Source: Brevibacterium iodinum ATCC 49514 (lineage in GTDB: Bacteria > Actinomycetota > Actinomycetes > Actinomycetales > Brevibacteriaceae). From it: a stretch of 64,000 nucleotides of DNA. A program made the position numbers and the translations under genes. Each line of letters begins with the position of its first letter. The first letter of the stretch is position 1. The stretch spans positions 1-64,000 of the forward strand of contig NZ_FXYX01000006.1 in the NCBI RefSeq assembly GCF_900169265.1, given 5' to 3'. Under the pieces are notes generated by a model. That model was given only the letters and a program-made list of their open reading frames with translations. It searched no databases and was not told the origin of the DNA. Shown in pieces: positions 17,701 through 24,917 of this stretch.

Positions 17701-18088
17701 GACCGAACGACAGCCGATCGATCTCACCGTTCAGGCTCACTGACTTCACGACATGGTTGCGGACCTCGAACTCCCCGGCGTTCGCACCGACGAGGATATG
17801 GGTGGCGTCAGACCACCCGAGCATCGTCATCGCCGTCGAACCCATCCAGGTGAGCCGGCGCAGGGCCCCGGTGGCCACCTCGGCGACCATGAGCTCCGGC
17901 TGGCCGGTGCGGAAGGACACGAACGAGACATGCGCTCCGTCGGGCGAGATCCTCGGTGATCGGACCGGCGCATGATCGGAGGTCAGCCGCCAGGCGCGGC
18001 CGCCGGCGGAGGGCACGAGCCAGACATCGTCGTCGGCGGTGAAGGTGATGAGATCGGACTGGATATGGGGATAGCGAAGATAAGTCAC
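14741..18088 (-). CDS. Tricorn-like S41 family serine protease
   Basis: 1115 residues from the GTG at 18088 (reads MTYLRYPHI, the family start); a GTG three codons upstream is an alternative. The open frame runs on to 19939 but overlaps argS antisense and is not real there. N-terminal half: beta-propeller repeats (WLVPSAGGRAWRLT, PRISPDGAHVSF, SPDGKYLIWS). Then comes a C1 helical domain with the catalytic His in NTSHAYV, a PDZ domain around GVGAQPGDVIVAVNG, and an S41 core with the nucleophile Ser in EFSGSDGD. Tricorn proteases process oligopeptides released by proteasome-like proteases. Actinobacteria encode proteasomes, so a peptide-recycling role fits. Confidence 0.9.
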   Translation of the reverse strand: MTYLRYPHIQSDLITFTADDDVWLVPSAGGRAWRLTSDHAPVRSPRISPDGAHVSFVSFRTGQPELMVAEVATGALRRLTWMGSTAMTMLGWSDATHILVGANAGEFEVRNHVVKSVSLNGEIDRLSFGRASGLARHHTGVTALSTPFSRPPAHWKRYRGGTAPRLWLDRVGNANSAGIGDGSGARWQRLLGEDEASLTDPLWVGDSLVFTSDRAATFPHHADEQANLWIIDGLATSANASGAASTYPGAAVEPRQLTHQTEADGYVRDATTDGTRIVWHSRGQIKILDSLDAAVRTLAVTLPGTQVQPLSLDPKTGLNSISPDQAGNASVVEWRGKTFWLAHREGPARALCADSSIRTREPLVLGDTGYAAYITDVEGEDAIEVASVTGDKPPRRIGAGALGRVLHLQADPAGKMLATISHDGSIRTVEVGNGRTRLVGHSSHGEARDPRFSPDGKYLIWSQPTQGEELLAQLMIAEVKSDRQAQPLTTGKFNDFSPAFTRDGKFVAFLSDRTFDPSYNQHSFDLSFNGVTRPWLLPLAADEPAPFGPSAGGWAISEVTEEAKSERGRGDKTVATVEVELEGAEERIVPFPVASGVFRDLDSAEGGLVWLRTGDVEAGELGTQRAGDTGDKPAEVVQYFDFAKRKVTTVVDKADEYEISGDGKLLVVRSDDAISVVPANRKVEADDDEFVSVDLSRLRFELDRRAEWLQMFEENSRIMRDHYWREDMNGVDWESVTLRWRAVAAKALTHDDLVDVLWETVGELNTSHAYVTPPSGLGDGSKKLGFLGADLAKTADGWTIERILPGESSEPDARSPLRQAGVGAQPGDVIVAVNGQPVDEAAGPAAHLQGAADTIVELTLRRGRKDRTVAVIPLASEEKLRYQDWVRSRREYVAEKSAGRIGYVHVPDMTSYGWAQLHRDLRQAMGCEGVIADVRFNRGGHTSALVAERFADQVVAWGAARSYDQMDRDPEDAPRGPVVFVANEFSGSDGDIINARVQAKGIGPVVGVRTWGGVVGIDGRYDLVDGTGVTQPRYSFWIEGKGWDVENYGVEPDIEVEHDPGQLFAADDPQLDRAIAEVFAGLASAPAAQPPEFPPPRVQALKKDGSGVPEAPAED

Positions 18089-18175
18089 GTGACCCACATT
18101 ACAAGCTCGACTGTGCGGCGACCGAGGGCCGGAACCGATGTCCAGGCAACTTGCACCCGGCAATAGAATGGCCAT

Positions 18176-19915
18176 ATGCCATCTCTGACTTCTGTGCTCA
18201 CGGACCGTTTCGCCGCCGCCCTCATCCAGGCCTTCGGTGAGGACTTCGCCAGGCGCGATCCCGTCATCCGCAGCAGCCAGTTTGCAGACTTCCAGGCCAA
18301 TGTGGCGCTGCCCCTGGCCAAGGAACTGAAGTCGAAGCCGCGCGATATCGCCGCACAGATCGTTCAGAACCTCGATCTCGAGGGCGTCTGCGAGACCCCG
18401 GAGATCTCGGGGCCCGGGTTCATCAACCTCACGTTCACCCCCGAATTCCTCGCCTCCACCCTGACCGCAGGCGGAGTCGCCGCCGCCCCGGAGAACACCG
18501 ATCCGCAGACCATCGCCATCGACTATTCGGCCCCGAATGTGGCCAAGGAGATGCACGTCGGCCACCTGCGCACCACCGTCGTCGGTGACGCTCTGGCCCG
18601 CACCCACGAATTCCTCGGCAACACGGTCATCCGCCAGAACCACATCGGCGACTGGGGCACACCGTTCGGCATGCTCATCGAGCACCTCCTCGACGTCGGC
18701 GTCGACTCGGCCGAGGCCTCCGAGGTGTCCGAGAACCCGAACGCCTTCTACCAGGCTGCCCGGGCGAAGTTCGACTCCGACGAGGCCTTCGCCACGCGTT
18801 CGCGGGCCCGCGTCGTCAAGCTCCAGGGCGGCGACGAAGAGACCCTGGGTCTGTGGACGACGCTCGTCGGCTACTCCCGCGAATACTTCAACCGCATCTA
18901 CTCGCTCCTCGACGTCACCCTCACCGACGACGACCTCGCCGGCGAGTCCACTTACAACGACGTGCTGGCCGAGGTCTGCGACGAGCTCGAAGCCAAAGGC
19001 CTGGCGACGATCTCCGATGGTGCGCTGTGCGTGTTCCCCGAAGGCTTCACCGGCCGTGAGGGCGAACCCCTGCCGCTCATCATCCGCAAGTCCGACGGCG
19101 GCTACGGCTACGCCACGACGGACCTCGCCGCCGTGCGCAACCGCGCGATCAACCTCGGTGTGAACCGTGCCCTCTACGTCGTCGGCACCCCGCAGGCCAT
19201 GCACTTCGACATGGTCTTCACCGTCGCCCGCGCAGCCGGCTGGCTGCCGGAGACCTTCAGTCCCGAACACGTGAAGATCGGCAATGTGCTCGGTTCCGAC
19301 GGCAAGATCCTGCGCACCCGCTCCGGCGCCCCGCTGCGCCTGGCCGAGCTCCTCGAAGAGGCCGTGACCCGGGCGAAGACGACACTGGCGGAGTCGAGCG
19401 TGGACTTCGAGCCTGCGGAAGCCGACGAGGTCGCCCGCATCGTCGGCATCGGTGCGGTGAAGTACGCCGATCTGTCCGTCGCGCACGACACCTCCTACAC
19501 CTTCGACCTCGACCGGATGCTCGCCCCCATCGGCAACACCGCCCCGTACCTCCAGTACGCCGGCGCCCGCATCCGCTCCATCGGCCGCAAAGCTGAGGCC
19601 GAAGGCGTCGACGCCTCCCAGGTCGCGAACGCCGCGATCAGCCTCGGCGAGGCTGCCGAACGTGAGCTCGCGCTGTCGATCCTCGGCTTCTCCGATGTGG
19701 TCACCGAGGTGGCCGCCGGGTCGACGCCCCACCGACTGTGCACCTACCTGTTCGATCTCGCCCAGGCATTCACCTCGTTCTACGAGCAGTGCCCGGTGCT
19801 CATCGCCGAGACCCCCGAGCTGCGCGACTCCCGCCTGCGGCTCTCGGCGATCGTGCTCGAGGTCCTCCAGGCCGGTCTCGGGGTGCTCGGCATCCGCGTG
19901 CCCGAGCGGATGTGA
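18176..19915 (+). CDS. argS: Arginyl-tRNA synthetase
   Basis: 579 residues, near the usual 550-590 for bacterial ArgS. The Arg-tRNA-synthetase N-terminal domain occupies about 1-90. The class I HIGH motif appears as HVGH after SAPNVAKEM (around residue 125), and the C-terminal DALR anticodon-binding domain covers about 450-579. The enzyme charges tRNA-Arg with arginine. Like most ArgS it shows no classical KMSKS; the region is GSDGKILRTRSG. ATG start at 18176. The stop overlaps the GTG of the following MFS gene. Confidence 0.97.
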   Translation: MPSLTSVLTDRFAAALIQAFGEDFARRDPVIRSSQFADFQANVALPLAKELKSKPRDIAAQIVQNLDLEGVCETPEISGPGFINLTFTPEFLASTLTAGGVAAAPENTDPQTIAIDYSAPNVAKEMHVGHLRTTVVGDALARTHEFLGNTVIRQNHIGDWGTPFGMLIEHLLDVGVDSAEASEVSENPNAFYQAARAKFDSDEAFATRSRARVVKLQGGDEETLGLWTTLVGYSREYFNRIYSLLDVTLTDDDLAGESTYNDVLAEVCDELEAKGLATISDGALCVFPEGFTGREGEPLPLIIRKSDGGYGYATTDLAAVRNRAINLGVNRALYVVGTPQAMHFDMVFTVARAAGWLPETFSPEHVKIGNVLGSDGKILRTRSGAPLRLAELLEEAVTRAKTTLAESSVDFEPAEADEVARIVGIGAVKYADLSVAHDTSYTFDLDRMLAPIGNTAPYLQYAGARIRSIGRKAEAEGVDASQVANAAISLGEAAERELALSILGFSDVVTEVAAGSTPHRLCTYLFDLAQAFTSFYEQCPVLIAETPELRDSRLRLSAIVLEVLQAGLGVLGIRVPERM

Positions 19916-21198
19916 GTTCGCCTCAGCGGCCGACCGCAAAGAGGATGCTGCCCTGGATCGTTCTGGGCATCGTCATCCTCGCCCTCAACCTGCGCACCCC
20001 GATCATCGCGCCGACCGCGATCCTGCCCGACATCCAGGAGGGCACGGGGTTCAGCGCGGCCGGACTCGGTCTCCTCACCGGTCTGCCGGTTCTGCTGTTC
20101 GCCTTGGCCACGCCGCTGGCGGGGAAGTTCATCACCCGCCTCGGCGCCGAAGCCACGGTTCTCGCGTGCCTGTCGGGTGTCCTGCTGGGCACCGTTCTGC
20201 GTTCGGTCGGCCCGTCCTGGCTCGTGCTCGCGGGCACCGGCATCATCGGCCTGGCGATCACCTTGGGCAATATCGTCGTCCCCGTCATCATCCGCCGCGA
20301 GGTGCCGTGGGAACAGGTATCGCTGGTCACCGGCCTGTATTCGGCGATGATGAACGTCGGGTCGATGGCCACCCTCATCGGCACCGGCCCCCTGGCCGAA
20401 GCCTTCGGTTGGCGCTGGGCGCTGGCCGCATGGGGTGTTCTCGCCCTCGCTGGGCTCGGTTTCTGGATGGTGCTCATCCGCGTGCGCGTGCGCCGCGAGG
20501 GGGAGGCTGCCCGCGCTGCCGCGGAGGTCGTAGATTCGACTGACCCTTCACTCGCCGAGGCGGCCGCCCCCGCCGCGAAGCAGTCGTGGGCCGAGGCTCC
20601 CGCCTCCTTCCGAGTGATCATCGCCCTGCTCATCATCACGTTCTCAGGGCAGTCGACTGCTTACTACGTGACGACGACCTGGCTGCCGAGCTACCTCGGC
20701 GACACCATCGGGCTCGTCCCGACCGCCGCCGGAGGCACGGCATCCCTGTTCCAGATCGCGGCGATCCTCGGCGCCTTCGGAGTGCCGCTGCTGGCAGTGA
20801 AGACGAAGCCGTGGGTGCCTGTGGCGATCGTCGCAGTCCTCTGGCTGTCCCTGCCCGTGGGTCTGCTGGCTGCACCCGGTTCGTACTGGCTGTGGGCGAC
20901 CACCGGCGGCATCGCCCAGGGCGGCGGATTCACCGCGATCTTCTCGATCATCGCACGCACCGCCGGCACAGACGCCCAGACCGCGTCAGCATCGGCGCGC
21001 GTGCAGTTCGGCGGCTATCTCGCAGCGACTCTGGCCCCGCCGTTCGCCGGTTGGCTCAACACCGCGACCGGCGGGTGGACGGCACCGCTGCTGCTCATCC
21101 TCACCGCCACCCTCGCATTCACGATCACCGGTCTCGTGGCCGCCCGCCGAGCTGGAGGCTTCCCGCGCGGCGGGCGCGAGGTCCTCGACGCCGAATAA
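19912..21198 (+). CDS. MFS transporter, CynX/NimT-like
   Basis: 428 residues from the GTG at 19912, which overlaps the argS stop by 4 bases (GTGA); an ATG at 19945 is an alternative. There are twelve membrane segments with a charged central loop (about 185-230). Features of the CynX/NimT (2-nitroimidazole/cyanate) group are visible: LNLRTPIIAPTAILPDI in the first segment, GNIVVPVIIRRE in the fourth, and MNVGSMATLIGTGPLAEAFGWRWALA. The substrate is not predictable. Coupling to argS is probably an operon of convenience. Confidence 0.8.
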   Translation: MSSPQRPTAKRMLPWIVLGIVILALNLRTPIIAPTAILPDIQEGTGFSAAGLGLLTGLPVLLFALATPLAGKFITRLGAEATVLACLSGVLLGTVLRSVGPSWLVLAGTGIIGLAITLGNIVVPVIIRREVPWEQVSLVTGLYSAMMNVGSMATLIGTGPLAEAFGWRWALAAWGVLALAGLGFWMVLIRVRVRREGEAARAAAEVVDSTDPSLAEAAAPAAKQSWAEAPASFRVIIALLIITFSGQSTAYYVTTTWLPSYLGDTIGLVPTAAGGTASLFQIAAILGAFGVPLLAVKTKPWVPVAIVAVLWLSLPVGLLAAPGSYWLWATTGGIAQGGGFTAIFSIIARTAGTDAQTASASARVQFGGYLAATLAPPFAGWLNTATGGWTAPLLLILTATLAFTITGLVAARRAGGFPRGGREVLDAE

Positions 21199-21205
21199 GC
21201 TCTCC

Positions 21206-21283
21206 CTCCCTTCTTGCTACCTGACGGCGGCCCAGCAACCTCGCGCGAGGTTGCTGGGCCGCCGTCAGGTAGCAAGAAGGGAG
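21206..21283. repeat. 78-base perfect palindrome
   Basis: Bases 21206-21244 are exactly complementary to 21245-21283 with no spacer, giving a possible 39-bp hairpin or cruciform. It starts 8 bases after the MFS stop codon and is followed by a second, ordinary hairpin. It probably acts as a terminator of the argS-MFS operon, but it is much longer than needed. Confidence 0.9.
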
Positions 21284-21300
21284 TCAACGCGCACAGAAAC

Positions 21301-21337
21301 ACCGAGGCGGCCCACCATAACGGTGGGCCGCCTCGGT
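21301..21337. terminator. Bidirectional hairpin terminator
   Basis: Perfect 16-bp stem (21301-21316 with 21322-21337) and 5-base loop between the convergent MFS gene and the coiled-coil gene. The stem edge is ACCGAGGCGG, one base from the decamer GCCGAGGCGG that recurs through the window. Confidence 0.8.
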
Positions 21338-21403
21338 GAGGGTCATGCGAATCCGTGGATTCGCCTGGTGACTGAACAGCGTCACTGATCAGTCGTCAGT
21401 GAC

Positions 21404-22144
21404 TCAGTGCTTGGCGTCGGAGCCTTCAGCCGACTCCGAAGCCGGCTTCGGTGCGGGGACCTCGTCTGCGGCCTCAGCCTTGGTCGAGGGCACAGCGGTC
21501 TGAGAGACCTCGGTGGCCGCGGCCTGGCGCGAAGCCGGGGTGGAACCGACCGGACGGGCATCGGCGGGACGGTTGTTCGGCAGCGGGGTCGACCAGGGAT
21601 CCTCGACCGGCTGGGCCTTCTTCCACACGTAGTAGCCGATTCCGGCGGCCGAACCGATGACGAGGGTCCACACAAGTGCGGCCTTTCCGCCACCGGACTT
21701 GCGAGCGGTGTCCTTCTCGATGCGCTTGCCGGCGTTGGCGAGAGCCTTGCGGGCCTTCTTCATGGCCTTCTTGTCACCGGTGAGGCGGACAGCCAGGTCA
21801 TCGATGAGCTTCGGGGTCTCGGCAGCGGACAGCGAAGTCGCGGCGTTCGATGCGAACTTGCCGGCGCGTTCGGTGGCTTCGGGGCGGTAGGACTCGAGCT
21901 TGTCGGCCCAGTCGTGGACCCGATCATTGGCCTTGTCGGCGAGAGCTTCGACCTGCGGACGCGCCTTCTCAGCGAACTCTTCGGCCTTGCCGGCCAGCGC
22001 CTCGACCTGGGGGCGAGCCTTGTCTGCGGCCTCACGCAGCTTCGGGGCCGCGTTCTCGCTGGCATCTGCCAGGACTCGGAGCGACGTCTGCTTCGCGGAA
22101 TCGAGCTTCGAAGTGAGCTGATCTCGAGTGGGCTTCTTCGACAT
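21404..22144 (-). CDS. Coiled-coil membrane-anchored protein of unknown function
   Basis: 246 residues. Residues 1-120 are Ala/Glu/Lys-rich and helical, with an internal repeat: KARPQVEALAGKA and KARPQVEALADKA lie about 17 residues apart, followed by further ADKL/ATERA heptads. A basic stretch (about 125-155) precedes one membrane segment (about 157-175, ALVWTLVIGSAAGIGYYVW). The Ala/Pro/Glu tail of about 70 residues is low in complexity. The pattern resembles actinobacterial helical proteins of unknown function placed between argS and ppiA-type genes. ATG at 22144; convergent with the MFS gene. Confidence 0.75.
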   Translation of the reverse strand: MSKKPTRDQLTSKLDSAKQTSLRVLADASENAAPKLREAADKARPQVEALAGKAEEFAEKARPQVEALADKANDRVHDWADKLESYRPEATERAGKFASNAATSLSAAETPKLIDDLAVRLTGDKKAMKKARKALANAGKRIEKDTARKSGGGKAALVWTLVIGSAAGIGYYVWKKAQPVEDPWSTPLPNNRPADARPVGSTPASRQAAATEVSQTAVPSTKAEAADEVPAPKPASESAEGSDAKH

Positions 22145-22319
22145 AAACAGTTCCCAATCCTTAGATGTCGGTGGTCAGGTGATCATTGACCAGTCTACGG
22201 CCTAGGGGCAACCCTGTGGACAGCGGATGTCATCGAATTGTCTGCGGATCGCCTGACAGGTTGGGCAATGGACCTGGTGCGAACCTGCATTCGCCGCCTC
22301 GGCGTGGAAGAATGAGGCC

Positions 22320-22862
22320 ATGACTACAGCTTCGACACATACCGCAGTCCTGCACACCAACCACGGTGACATCACCATCAACCTCTTCGGCAATCATGCT
22401 CCGAAGACCGTGGCCAACTTCGTCGAACTCGCCCAGGGTGAGCGTGAGTTCACCGATCCCTCGACCGGCGAGCCGACCAAGCGCCCCTTCTACGACGGCC
22501 TCGGCTTCCACCGCATCATCTCGAACTTCATGATCCAGGGCGGCTGCCCGCTGGGCACCGGCACCGGCGGACCCGGCTACACCTTCGATGATGAGATCCA
22601 CCCCGAACTGCAGTTCGACCGCAAGTACCTGTTGGCCATGGCCAACGCCGGCAAGCGGATGGGACGCGGCACCAACGGCTCGCAGTTCTTCATCACCACC
22701 GCCGAGACCCCTTGGCTCAGCGGCAAGCACACCATCTTCGGCGAGGTTGCCGACGAAGCCTCGCAGCGGGTCGTCGACGAGATCGAGGGTGTGCGCACCG
22801 CTGCGATGGACAAGCCGGTCGAGCCGGTCGTCATCGAGAAGGTCGAGGTCACCGCGAAGTGA
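22320..22862 (+). CDS. ppiA: Cyclophilin-type peptidyl-prolyl cis-trans isomerase
   Basis: 180 residues, no signal peptide, so cytosolic. Cyclophilin core: FHRIISNFMIQGGCP around residues 61-75 with catalytic Arg in FHRI, ANAGKRMGRGTNGSQFFIT near 103-122, and HTIFGEV near 137-143. It catalyses proline isomerisation during folding. In mycobacteria the orthologue (ppiA) occupies the same place between gyrA and crgA. A copy of the CCGCCTCGGC decamer lies at 22294-22303, just before the ATG at 22320. Confidence 0.95.
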   Translation: MTTASTHTAVLHTNHGDITINLFGNHAPKTVANFVELAQGEREFTDPSTGEPTKRPFYDGLGFHRIISNFMIQGGCPLGTGTGGPGYTFDDEIHPELQFDRKYLLAMANAGKRMGRGTNGSQFFITTAETPWLSGKHTIFGEVADEASQRVVDEIEGVRTAAMDKPVEPVVIEKVEVTAK

Positions 22863-22900
22863 GCCACTGTCCGTAGAGGACCACTGAGTACCATGGTGTG

Positions 22901-23602
22901 ATGGACACACCTGAGGAGGGCTCGGCACGGGAAACCGGCCGGGCCCTCTCTGCATCCCCGCCGCTGATCACCCGCACGCTCCTCATCGTCACCATCGTGG
23001 CGTTCCTCGCGGAGCTCATTCCCGGCCTCGACCTGCTGCGCCGACTGAGCTTCGTTCCCGCACTCACGCTCGAACAGCCGTGGCGGGTGCTCACGGTCGC
23101 TCTCGTCCACGAGGAGCCCTCACCGTTCCATCTGCTGGCGAACATGATCGGACTGTTCTTCTTCGGATCCTTCGTCGAGCGGGCATTGGGGCATTGGAAG
23201 TTCCTGGCTGTCTACATCATCGGCACTGCGGGTGGATCGGCCATGGTGCTCCTGCTGGCCGATCCCCTCGGCGTCGATTGGGTGACGCATCATATCGGTG
23301 CTTCGGGTGCAGTGTTCGCGATCGTCGGTGTCCTCTTGGCCCCGACCCGTCGGCTCGACCGGAACATCGCCGGGGTGCTCGTGTTCGTCGCGCTCAACTT
23401 CGGCTACGGATTCCTCGTCGCGGGCGTGTCCTGGGAGTCCCACCTCGGCGGTCTGCTCACCGGATTCGTGCTCGGGTGTGCGGGGCTGCTCGGGCCGCAG
23501 CGCTCACGGACGCTCGTGTTCACGTCGACCTCGGTGGGTCTGGTGGTGCTCCTGGCAGCCGGCGAAGCGTGGAAGCTGGCCGGCCTCTCAGCTCTGCCCT
23601 GA
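22901..23602 (+). CDS. Rhomboid-family intramembrane serine protease
   Basis: 233 residues from the ATG at 22901 (an in-frame GTG directly precedes it). Six membrane segments are visible. The catalytic dyad is present: Ser in GASGAVF (about residue 136) and His in WESHLGGLLTG (about 181). The conserved HLLANMIGLFFFG loop, equivalent to HxxxN in GlpG, is at about 75. Rhomboids cut transmembrane helices. It follows ppiA by about 38 bases and is probably in the same transcript. Confidence 0.92.
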   Translation: MDTPEEGSARETGRALSASPPLITRTLLIVTIVAFLAELIPGLDLLRRLSFVPALTLEQPWRVLTVALVHEEPSPFHLLANMIGLFFFGSFVERALGHWKFLAVYIIGTAGGSAMVLLLADPLGVDWVTHHIGASGAVFAIVGVLLAPTRRLDRNIAGVLVFVALNFGYGFLVAGVSWESHLGGLLTGFVLGCAGLLGPQRSRTLVFTSTSVGLVVLLAAGEAWKLAGLSALP

Positions 23603-23738
23603 GCTCGGAGCTCGGACTCTGAACTCTGCTGGGGCCATGGACTCAGTCGCAGAGTGCGACGTTTTCGTCTGCTGGGCGAAGTCGCACAGGTGCTATCAGG
23701 CTATTACCAGACAAAAGCCGCTTTGTGTGCACTACGCG

Positions 23739-23875
23739 GTGGAAAATTCTTTGTCCACAAGCTCTATCCACAACGTGGATAACTTACACCTGTGTGTTTA
23801 GACTGGTCAGAGGCCTAAATAAGTTTTCCACAAGCGACGCACCCGGCTTGGGTATAACTCGGCGCTTGTGGATTG
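23739..23875. promoter_or_regulatory. Cluster of DnaA-box-like sequences
   Basis: Within 137 bases: TTGTCCACA (23751-23759, exact high-GC actinobacterial consensus), CTATCCACA (23764-23772, 8/9), CGTGGATAA (23774-23782, 8/9 on the minus strand), TTTTCCACA (23824-23832, 8/9), GGTGGAAAA (23739-23747, minus, weaker) and TGTGGATTG (23867-23875, minus, 7/9). The stretch is clearly richer in A+T than its surroundings, with AAATAAGTTTT at 23817-23827. No gene covers it. It may be an origin-like, DnaA-titrating or DnaA-regulated site. Confidence 0.7.
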
Positions 23876-23947
23876 TTGATGCCGTGGCGCAGCTGTCGGA
23901 GCGATTGGAGCGCCGCTGCCGGTGCGAACGTGGACCGGTGAATGCAG

Positions 23948-24008
23948 ATTGTCTGGTCGTTCCGCGGTGATTCCGAGCTCGGAACCACCGCGGAACGACC
24001 AGACAATC
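23948..24008. terminator. Long inverted repeat before crgA
   Basis: Arms 23948-23969 and 23987-24008 are perfect complements (22 bp). The centre, TTCCGAGCTCGGAA, is itself a 14-base palindrome, so only one A/C mismatch interrupts a hairpin spanning 61 bases. It lies 24 bases beyond the crgA stop and probably ends that minus-strand transcript. It also separates the DnaA-box cluster from crgA. Confidence 0.7.
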
Positions 24009-24032
24009 GTCAGCGTCTGCGGCCGGGGTCGG

Positions 24033-24686
24033 CTACCGCCAGCGTGTGGACATGATCAGACCCGCCACGAAGAAGGCGAAGCCGATGAGGATGTTCCAGT
24101 TGCCCCACGCTTCGACGGGGAGAGCACCCTGGGTGATGTAGAAGGTGACGAGCCAGATCAGGCCGATGAGCAGCAGGCCGATGAGGACCGGCAGGAACCA
24201 GCTCGGGTTCGGCTTGATGGTCTGCTGGCCCGAGGTCGAGGTGTAGCTCGCGGTCTTGCGACCCTGCGGGCGCTTGGCGGGATTGCCCGAACGGGACGTG
24301 CGCTTGGCGGCCGCACCTTTCGAGCCGGTTGTCTTGGAGGCCGATGATTTGGAATCAGAGGCCTTCGAGTCGGAGGTCTTCGACGACTTCTCGTCCCTCG
24401 ACGCCTTGGTCTTCTTCCCGGCGGCCGCGGTCGCTGAGTCCTTCGCGGAAGCCTTCTCGGAGTCCGCTGCGTCCTCATCCGCGGAATCGTCCTTTAGATC
24501 ATCCGCAGCAGACTCCGTCGCGTCCGACTCGGTGTCAGCAGCCTCGGCGACATCGGTGTTGAGCGATTCGGTCTCGAGTTCCTCGATCTCGGTCGCTTCG
24601 ACCGCTTCTGCGGATTCGGCCTGCTTCGCCTTGGCCGCCGACGAAGTGCGAGAAGTGCGCTGGGGGCGTCCTTTGGACTTGGCCAC
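24033..24686 (-). CDS. crgA: Cell division protein CrgA with long acidic N-terminal extension
   Basis: 217 residues from the GTG at 24686, which has a strong AAAGGAG ribosome site 5 bases away. The C-terminal 75 residues are the CrgA family: NPSWFLPVLIGLLLIGLIW (first membrane segment), a short loop with W-GNWN, and a second segment ending AGLIMSTRWR. CrgA is a septal protein that recruits FtsI/PBP and CwsA in mycobacteria and restrains division in Streptomyces. Typical CrgA has 80-95 residues. Here about 140 Ser/Ala/Asp/Lys-rich residues precede it, first acidic (about 30-80) and then basic with repeated SDSK-like units. Confidence 0.9.
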   Translation of the reverse strand: MAKSKGRPQRTSRTSSAAKAKQAESAEAVEATEIEELETESLNTDVAEAADTESDATESAADDLKDDSADEDAADSEKASAKDSATAAAGKKTKASRDEKSSKTSDSKASDSKSSASKTTGSKGAAAKRTSRSGNPAKRPQGRKTASYTSTSGQQTIKPNPSWFLPVLIGLLLIGLIWLVTFYITQGALPVEAWGNWNILIGFAFFVAGLIMSTRWR

Positions 24687-24917
24687 AAGTACTCCTTTGT
24701 CGGCCGACCGTCGTTGGGGTCGCCGAATGAATGGTTGGGGACGATCGCAGACCAGTCTACTCGGGGCGGGGGTCACAGTGAAAAACTCCGACTACCCTGA
24801 AAGCGCCCCGAGCGCGCCCCGAACGACGATTCTCATAGGATAGAGTGCATAGGGGTGTCCCCGCCTGTCTTCTTCGACGGCCCCCGACAATGCAGTGACA
24901 GTCACGGAGCAGAAGTG

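Noticed and set aside
18089-19939. Continuation of the tricorn-protease reading frame, open as one frame of over 1700 codons
   Set aside because: It runs antisense through the whole of argS, lacks protein-like composition there, and the family start MTYLRYPHI at 18088 is unmistakable.
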